A stretch of 17,993 bases of DNA from Planctomycetaceae bacterium (lineage in GTDB: Bacteria > Planctomycetota > Planctomycetia > Pirellulales > Thermoguttaceae). A program made the translations under genes and the position numbers. This document shows, piece by piece, positions 14,056-17,993 of this stretch (within the stretch, counting starts at the first letter, position 1; each line of letters starts with the position of its first letter). The notes beneath the pieces were generated by a model. That model was not told where the DNA came from, did not search any database, and saw only the letters and a list, made by a program, of their open reading frames with translations. The stretch is from contig SUVI01000080.1 in assembly GCA_015062085.1 (NCBI GenBank), forward strand, positions 1-17,993. Reading direction: 5' to 3'.

Positions 14056-14163
14056 ATGACGCGGCTGGCTGCTCTCATTGCATATCTCTGGCTCTTTGAT
14101 GAATCGAATTACGATCAAAGAAACTGGAACGATGACTGGAACGATGACTGGGACGATGAATAG
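14056..14163 (+). CDS. Small 35-residue acidic Trp/Asp-repeat protein downstream of nrdR
   Basis: I do not recognise this product. It begins MTRLAALIAYLWLFDESNYD, with a hydrophobic stretch at about 4-14, and ends in the acidic repeat WNDDWNDDWDDE. Support for translation: TTGGAG (14041-14046) lies 9 bases before the ATG; the ORF starts 16 bases after the nrdR stop; and two hairpins, the second a strong terminator, follow its stop. The repeat comes from a 12-bp unit (AACGATGACTGG). The hydrophobic segment is short for a membrane span, though a peripheral or tail-type membrane peptide is possible. The acidic tail could bind metal or a basic partner. Alternatively it is untranslated 3' sequence of the nrdR mRNA. 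Function unknown. Confidence 0.6.
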   Translation: MTRLAALIAYLWLFDESNYDQRNWNDDWNDDWDDE

Positions 14164-14170
14164 AAAATTT

Positions 14171-14229
14171 CCCGGATCGGGTAAAATTCAGTCTTTCTTT
14201 GAACGTACATTCAGGGAAAGACTTTTTTT
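14171..14229 (+). terminator. Strong intrinsic terminator after nrdR and the small ORF
   Basis: A first small hairpin, CCCG/CGGG around GAT, lies at 14171-14181. The main one pairs AGTCTTTC (14190-14197) with GAAAGACT (14216-14223) and contains an inner TGAA/TTCA helix. Seven Ts (14223-14229) follow directly. Confidence 0.9.
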
Positions 14230-14298
14230 ATGCTGACAGCATCATCTTTCATTTCTTCAAAAAATTTTAAAATTTTTCCAAAAATTCATTTCTGTACC

Positions 14299-14327
14299 TT
14301 GACAGGAAAAATTCCATCGCATATAAT
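14299..14327 (+). promoter_or_regulatory. Full-consensus sigma70 promoter
   Basis: TTGACA (14299-14304) and TATAAT (14322-14327) are exact consensus hexamers with a 17-base spacer. An A/T-tract-rich stretch just upstream (14256-14290) resembles an UP element. Start of transcription is expected near 14334. The next gene starts at 14443, but a terminator-like hairpin lies between. Confidence 0.88.
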
Positions 14328-14345
14328 CAACATGAAAGTGATTTC

Positions 14346-14375
14346 CCGGGCAGCTAAATCGCGTCCCGGTTTTTT
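14346..14375 (+). terminator. Terminator-like hairpin about 12 bases after the promoter start point
   Basis: CCGGG (14346-14350) pairs with CCCGG (14365-14369), followed by six Ts (14370-14375). The arm can instead lie in the loop of a competing weak stem, GATTT (14340-14344) with AAATC (14356-14360). Initiation near 14334 would give a terminated RNA of only about 40 nucleotides. It may be an attenuator for the downstream oxidoreductase gene or the end of a tiny RNA. An 18-codon ORF starting at 14332 spans it, but has no ribosome binding site. Confidence 0.55.
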
Positions 14376-14388
14376 ATGTCTCCATTAA

Positions 14389-14420
14389 AAATCCCTCCCA
14401 TTTCAGAAATCCCTCCATTT
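14389..14420 (+). repeat. Direct repeat in the leader of the Tat oxidoreductase gene
   Basis: AAATCCCTCCCATTT (14389-14403) and AAATCCCTCCATTT (14407-14420) are near-identical copies 18 bases apart, with a shorter CTCCATT at 14380-14386. The CCTCC cores resemble the anti-Shine-Dalgarno sequence, and their CTCC could pair weakly with the AAGGAG site at 14431-14436. Possible regulator site or translational element. Confidence 0.4.
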
Positions 14421-14442
14421 AAAAGAAAGAAAGGAGATCCTC

Positions 14443-15795
14443 ATGCTGAGATCCAACCGTCGAAACTTTCTCAAAACATCTTCCGCACTTGGAGCGGGAA
14501 CCCTCATTCTTCCGGGGTCCATCGTCCACGGTACAGACACACCGAATGAAAAGCTGAACGTCGCTTTTCTGGGAGTCGGAAACCGAGGCGGCGCCAATCG
14601 AGGCGGAATGAGCAGCCAGAATACGTACGCGCTCTGCGACACGAATCGCCAGACGCTGGACAAACTAAAGGGGCAGTACCCCGATGCCGTCACCACGGTG
14701 GACTGGCGCACGCTCGTCGATAATGAAAAGATCGACGTCTTTGTCATTTCGACGGCAGAACATCATCATGCGCTGGCGTCTCTGGAAGCGATGCGGGCGG
14801 GCAAAAGCGTCTACACGGAAAAACCGCTCGCCCGAACAGTCGCCGAAGCCCGTGCGATGCAGAACGAGTACAAAAAACGCCGCGGAAAGATCGCAACGCA
14901 GATGGGGACACAGATCCACGCGGTGAGCAACTACCGCCGCGCGCTGGAGCTGGTCCGCGCAGGCGCGATCGGCAAAGTCACCGAAGCCCACGTCTGGTGC
15001 AGCCGTACCATCGCACCGATCGGCCCAGCCGTTCTTGAAGAACAGCCGATCCCGGAATGGTTTGCGTGGAATGAATGGCTCGGACCTGCCCCGATGCGTC
15101 CGTTCAACATCAACTACGTAAACCGCGGCTGCCTGAACTGGCACAGACGCTGGGATTTCGGAACGGGAGTCCTCGGCGACATGGGCAGCCATCTGATCGA
15201 CCTCGCATACTGGGCACTGGAACTGGAATATCCGGAAACCATCTCAGCAGAAGGACCGGATCCGGATCCGATCGCACTCCCGCCATGGCAGATCGTGACC
15301 TGGAATCATGCCGCACGTAAAACGTCGAGCGAATTCACCAGCGGGCCGATCAAGCTCATGTGGTACCATGGTCCTGAAGGCATGAAACGCCGCAGCGACC
15401 TGCTTCAGCCAATGGTCGGAAACGACACCGTCATTAACGACTGGGGGATCGGGATCGCGTTCATCGGCGAAAAAGGTCTCGTCGTCTCCGACTACGGCAA
15501 GCACATCCTCTCGCCAAGCGGAAAGTTCACCGACTACCAGCGTCCGGAACCATTCATTCAGGAATCGGCAGGACACTATCAGGAATTTATCGATGCATGC
15601 AAAGGCGGTCCGGAATCGCTCTGCAATTTCGACTATTCCGGCCGTCTGATCGAAAATAATCTGCTCGGGAATGCAGCTTTCCGTGCGGGAAAGACGCTGA
15701 CCTGGGATGCGAAAAACTTCACGACCAACTCCGACGCGGACAAATTCCTCTACTCGGACTACGAATACCGCAACGGATGGAAAGTCGAGCTTTAA
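14443..15795 (+). CDS. Tat-exported Gfo/Idh/MocA family oxidoreductase
   Basis: A 450-residue NAD(P)-dependent dehydrogenase paralogous to the one at 469 but with a twin-arginine leader: RRNFLK at residues 6-11, then a hydrophobic stretch to about 30. Tat leaders allow folded, cofactor-loaded enzymes to be exported, as in glucose-fructose oxidoreductase. The Rossmann motif GVGNRGG follows, then EKPL (126-129) and the D246/H250 pair in GDMGSH. The alpha/beta substrate domain carries WLGPAP and RRWDFGTG in common with the paralogue. AAGGAG 6 bases upstream and the leader itself fix the ATG at 14443. Its own consensus promoter and leader hairpin suggest independent control. It probably acts outside the cytoplasm on a sugar or glycoside, possibly with the exported DUF1080 protein; the substrate is unknown. 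A terminator follows. Confidence 0.93.
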   Translation: MLRSNRRNFLKTSSALGAGTLILPGSIVHGTDTPNEKLNVAFLGVGNRGGANRGGMSSQNTYALCDTNRQTLDKLKGQYPDAVTTVDWRTLVDNEKIDVFVISTAEHHHALASLEAMRAGKSVYTEKPLARTVAEARAMQNEYKKRRGKIATQMGTQIHAVSNYRRALELVRAGAIGKVTEAHVWCSRTIAPIGPAVLEEQPIPEWFAWNEWLGPAPMRPFNINYVNRGCLNWHRRWDFGTGVLGDMGSHLIDLAYWALELEYPETISAEGPDPDPIALPPWQIVTWNHAARKTSSEFTSGPIKLMWYHGPEGMKRRSDLLQPMVGNDTVINDWGIGIAFIGEKGLVVSDYGKHILSPSGKFTDYQRPEPFIQESAGHYQEFIDACKGGPESLCNFDYSGRLIENNLLGNAAFRAGKTLTWDAKNFTTNSDADKFLYSDYEYRNGWKVEL

Positions 15796-15850
15796 TTTCC
15801 GAATCAGATCTCTGGATCCTGTTTCCTGAAGATCCCTCTCTATTTAGCGG

Positions 15851-15885
15851 CCGTGCCTCCATGATCGGAGACGCGGTCTCTTTTT
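15851..15885 (+). terminator. Intrinsic terminator after the Tat oxidoreductase gene
   Basis: CCGTGCCTCC (15851-15860) pairs with GGAGACGCGG (15867-15876) with one mismatch and one G-U pair, followed by TCTCTTTTT. A second fold, GAGAC/GTCTC around GCG, also sits directly before the T-run. Either would terminate. Confidence 0.8.
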
Positions 15886-15925
15886 CTACCCATTCATTCC
15901 CCAAGACAGGAAAGTCAGCCTTTTT

Positions 15926-16010
15926 CGGAAAACCGATTTTAAAAATTCATGCAAAATCGGTGCAAAATTCCCAAAATTTCTCCAAAATCGGTTTCGGGGG
16001 GCTTTTCCGA
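15926..16010. repeat. Cluster of inverted and direct AAAATCGGT repeats in the gene-free stretch
   Basis: ACCGATTTT (15932-15940) and AAAATCGGT (15953-15961) are perfect 9-base inverted arms 12 bases apart, and AAAATCGGT recurs at 15984-15992. TCGGAAAA near 15925 and TTTTCCGA near 16003 form an outer inverted pair. The gap 15796-16241 has no gene I can support. It holds the terminator above, this cluster and a weak AT-rich hairpin near 16058-16093 (AAAAAATC/GATTTTTT). The cluster could be regulator sites for the next gene. Confidence 0.6.
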
Positions 16011-16241
16011 ATGGAAAAATCAGGTAAAATGAAAGGAGAATAGAAAAATTTCAAAAAAAATCGGAGATCCTTAAAAAATTGGGGGATTTTTTGAGACGAA
16101 ACGCCAACTCATTCGTCTTCATATCCAGGCAGGGACTCTGTTTATCCGCGCGGAGATCCTCAGCGGTCCACAGAATAGGAAATGCTCTGCGTTCAGGAAA
16201 CTCCGATTTCCACAAAAAAACAAATCATCAGGAGGAAAAAA

Positions 16242-17993
16242 ATGCGCTTCACTCATCTTTTTTTGAGTCTGCTGTGTATTGGAATGCTCGGCATACCGGG
16301 AAATCCAGCCGTTTTGGAAGCCTCTGCCCCGCTTCCAAATGAAGGGGAACCCTTTGCTCGGCATATTAGCGAAAAACTGGCAGAAGGCGAGTACGTCGAA
16401 ACGCTGAAACTCATCGATCTGTCTCTTTTGGGCGAAAATGCAGCAGCGCCTCAAAGGAACGAAAAATGGCTGACGAAAGAAGCCGCCCGCTTTCTGCCGT
16501 CCGTCCTGAACTCTCGGAATCAGGCACTTATCCGGCTGAACCGTTCTTCTGAGATCGACGAATTTCTGGAAAATTTTGAGACGGCCTACGCTTCCTCCTG
16601 GCGCGCACTTCAGGCACTTGCGCAGGTCTGGAATTCTTTGCCGGCTCATGGACGAGTCGTTTCGGGAAAATTCTACCGCGGAAATCAGCAGCGAAACGGA
16701 CAGTTTGCCTCTTCGCAGGAGCGTGACCGTACGCGTGCGTGCCAGCTCATGTTCCGCGGCATCCCGCTTGCGCAGGCTGACGAAGACACCATCGCCGCCG
16801 GCTGGTTCTTCCTCGATCTGGCCGACTTCCTCCTCAAAAGCCGAAATGGAAATCAGACCGTCTGGGAGCTTCAGGCCCTCACCGACCTTTCGGTCCTGCC
16901 GGAGATCGAGACGGAAAATCCATACGGACGCCGTTCCTTCAACGCACGTACCCGCGGTATTCCGCTCAATGAAGACGGTACTCCGCTGACGTTCTCCGTC
17001 CCGGAATCGCTTGAAAAAGCACAAAACGACGGCGAACGCTGGCGATGGATGCTCGAAGAAGCCGTTCGTCTGAATCATGGGAAGAGCCTCCCGGCCAAAG
17101 ATGCCGAAAATACGGCACTGGATCTGGAAGCTGTATTTCGCGATGAGGTGACGTTCCGCCTTGCGCAGTTTTTCCAGATGCACTACGGAGAACAGACGCT
17201 CCAAAATCTCTGGAATCGGCTCAGCGTCGGGGAAGATGCAGAGGAACAAAAAACACGCGCGGGGAGTCTCCTGGCTCTTGAAACGCTCAAAGACACGGAA
17301 ACGATCGCGCAGACTGCCGCAGGGATCCGCCGCTTTACGATGCCGGAAGACGGAAACTACATTTCGCTCTACCGCCAGCTTGCAGAACGCCCGAATCCGT
17401 ACCGGAAAACGGCACAGTCCTACCTGGGACTCATTGCGATGAACCGCCGGCAGTATCCGCGCGCGGTCGAGTACTTCAAACTCGCTAGAGAACTCCCGCA
17501 CATCCCGGTCCATCCGGAATTCAGCGAAACGCTCGAAATTCCAGATCCACTCGATTTCACGGAAGAGATCACCGGAAACTGGGTCCGTTTCCTCCCGCAA
17601 AAGCAGCAGACCTCAGAAGCTCCCCAACTCTCGATCCGTTTCCGAAATGCGAAGAAAGCGGAGTTCACGGCAACCCGCGTGGATCTGGAAAAACTTTTCC
17701 GTACACTGCGTGAACAGATCGAAAAAGCGGCCACACTGACTCCAGGACGCGATTCCGATCTGGATCCGGAAATCAGCCAGCTCTCCATCGAGCATCTTGC
17801 CTACCAGCTGCTTCAGGACCGTAAAACGGAATTCCTGACGGACGAAAAAAGCACGTGGTCCATTTCGCTCGAGCCCGATCCGGAGCACCGCGACACGACG
17901 CTCTCCACGCCGCTGAAAGTCTCTCAGCCCGGCGTTTACTGGGTCGAAATGCAGGCAGAAAACGGAAACAGGGTCTTCACGACAGCGTGGATC
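16242..17993 (+). CDS. Alpha-2-macroglobulin-like secreted protein, N-terminal part (runs off right edge)
   Basis: The frame from the ATG at 16242 is open for 584 codons to the end of the window. AGGAGG lies 6 bases upstream. Residues 1-29 form a signal peptide (MRFTHLFLSLLCIGMLG, likely cleavage after ASA). I recognise features of the long A2M/MG2 proteins of Planctomycetota: a helical N-terminal region with ERDRTRACQLM, NDGERWRWMLEEAV (about 262-275), a TPR-like NPYRKTAQSYL and RRQYPRAVEYFKLA (about 385-415), then a beta-rich MG-like part with FRNAKKAEFTATRVDLEKLF (about 466-485). Bacterial A2Ms are envelope protease traps, often paired with PBP1C. The thioester CXEQ motif, if any, lies beyond the window. 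Family assignment is from remembered pattern, not alignment. A long antisense ORF over this gene is a shadow. Confidence 0.75.
   Translation, partial: MRFTHLFLSLLCIGMLGIPGNPAVLEASAPLPNEGEPFARHISEKLAEGEYVETLKLIDLSLLGENAAAPQRNEKWLTKEAARFLPSVLNSRNQALIRLNRSSEIDEFLENFETAYASSWRALQALAQVWNSLPAHGRVVSGKFYRGNQQRNGQFASSQERDRTRACQLMFRGIPLAQADEDTIAAGWFFLDLADFLLKSRNGNQTVWELQALTDLSVLPEIETENPYGRRSFNARTRGIPLNEDGTPLTFSVPESLEKAQNDGERWRWMLEEAVRLNHGKSLPAKDAENTALDLEAVFRDEVTFRLAQFFQMHYGEQTLQNLWNRLSVGEDAEEQKTRAGSLLALETLKDTETIAQTAAGIRRFTMPEDGNYISLYRQLAERPNPYRKTAQSYLGLIAMNRRQYPRAVEYFKLARELPHIPVHPEFSETLEIPDPLDFTEEITGNWVRFLPQKQQTSEAPQLSIRFRNAKKAEFTATRVDLEKLFRTLREQIEKAATLTPGRDSDLDPEISQLSIEHLAYQLLQDRKTEFLTDEKSTWSISLEPDPEHRDTTLSTPLKVSQPGVYWVEMQAENGNRVFTTAWI

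Noticed and set aside
14332..14388. 18-codon leader peptide ORF over the attenuator-like hairpin
   Set aside because: It would have to be leaderless, has no Shine-Dalgarno, and no run of a regulatory codon is seen. Kept only as a note in the hairpin entry.
16119..17600. 493-codon minus-strand ORF
   Set aside because: Antisense to the A2M-like gene. It has no recognisable domains and looks like an open frame produced by the codon bias of the real gene.

Overview
The window is bacterial and most likely from Planctomycetota, possibly one of the moderate-GC gut or anaerobic lineages. The evidence is the gene set: two paralogous Gfo/Idh/MocA oxidoreductases (one with a twin-arginine leader), a secreted DUF1080/3-keto-glycoside hydrolase, and the start of a large secreted protein that reads like the planctomycete alpha-2-macroglobulin type. 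Lentisphaerota or Verrucomicrobiota are weaker alternatives. No rRNA or tRNA is present, so the assignment rests on protein families only.

Layout. Bases 1-252 are a 12-bp minisatellite that runs off the left edge. Next, on the + strand, come a cytoplasmic Gfo/Idh/MocA oxidoreductase (469-1653), a secreted DUF1080 protein (1826-2488), the transcription-repair coupling factor mfd (2675-6214) and a secreted parvulin-type prolyl isomerase (6296-8338). A hairpin at 8391-8422 separates these from a convergent minus-strand group: epmA (8453-9430), a DEDDh exonuclease (9519-10031), an SDR dehydrogenase (10120-10905) and a membrane protein with two bPH2 domains and a Glu/Ala repeat array (11036-13198). 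A divergent promoter region (13199-13583) leads to nrdR (13584-14039) and an unlisted 35-codon ORF (14056-14163), closed by a strong terminator. A consensus sigma70 promoter (14299-14327) and a terminator-like hairpin precede a Tat-exported Gfo/Idh/MocA protein (14443-15795). The right edge holds 584 codons of a secreted alpha-2-macroglobulin-like protein (16242-17993, incomplete).

How the genes relate. The Gfo/Idh/MocA and DUF1080 genes suggest glycoside breakdown through 3-keto intermediates, with oxidation at C3 followed by cleavage. The DUF1080 protein and the second Gfo protein both carry export signals while the first Gfo protein does not, so the exported pair may work together outside the cytoplasm. 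Mfd, NrdR, EpmA and the exonuclease are housekeeping functions (repair, dNTP control, EF-P modification, nucleic acid trimming). The prolyl isomerase and the A2M-like protein are envelope functions.

The least explained parts are the 35-codon ORF after nrdR, the promoter-plus-hairpin leader of the Tat oxidoreductase gene, the mutually exclusive RNA pairings across the mfd/isomerase junction, the repeat-expanded duplicated bPH2 protein, and the left-edge minisatellite. I found no CRISPR array, insertion sequence or phage gene.
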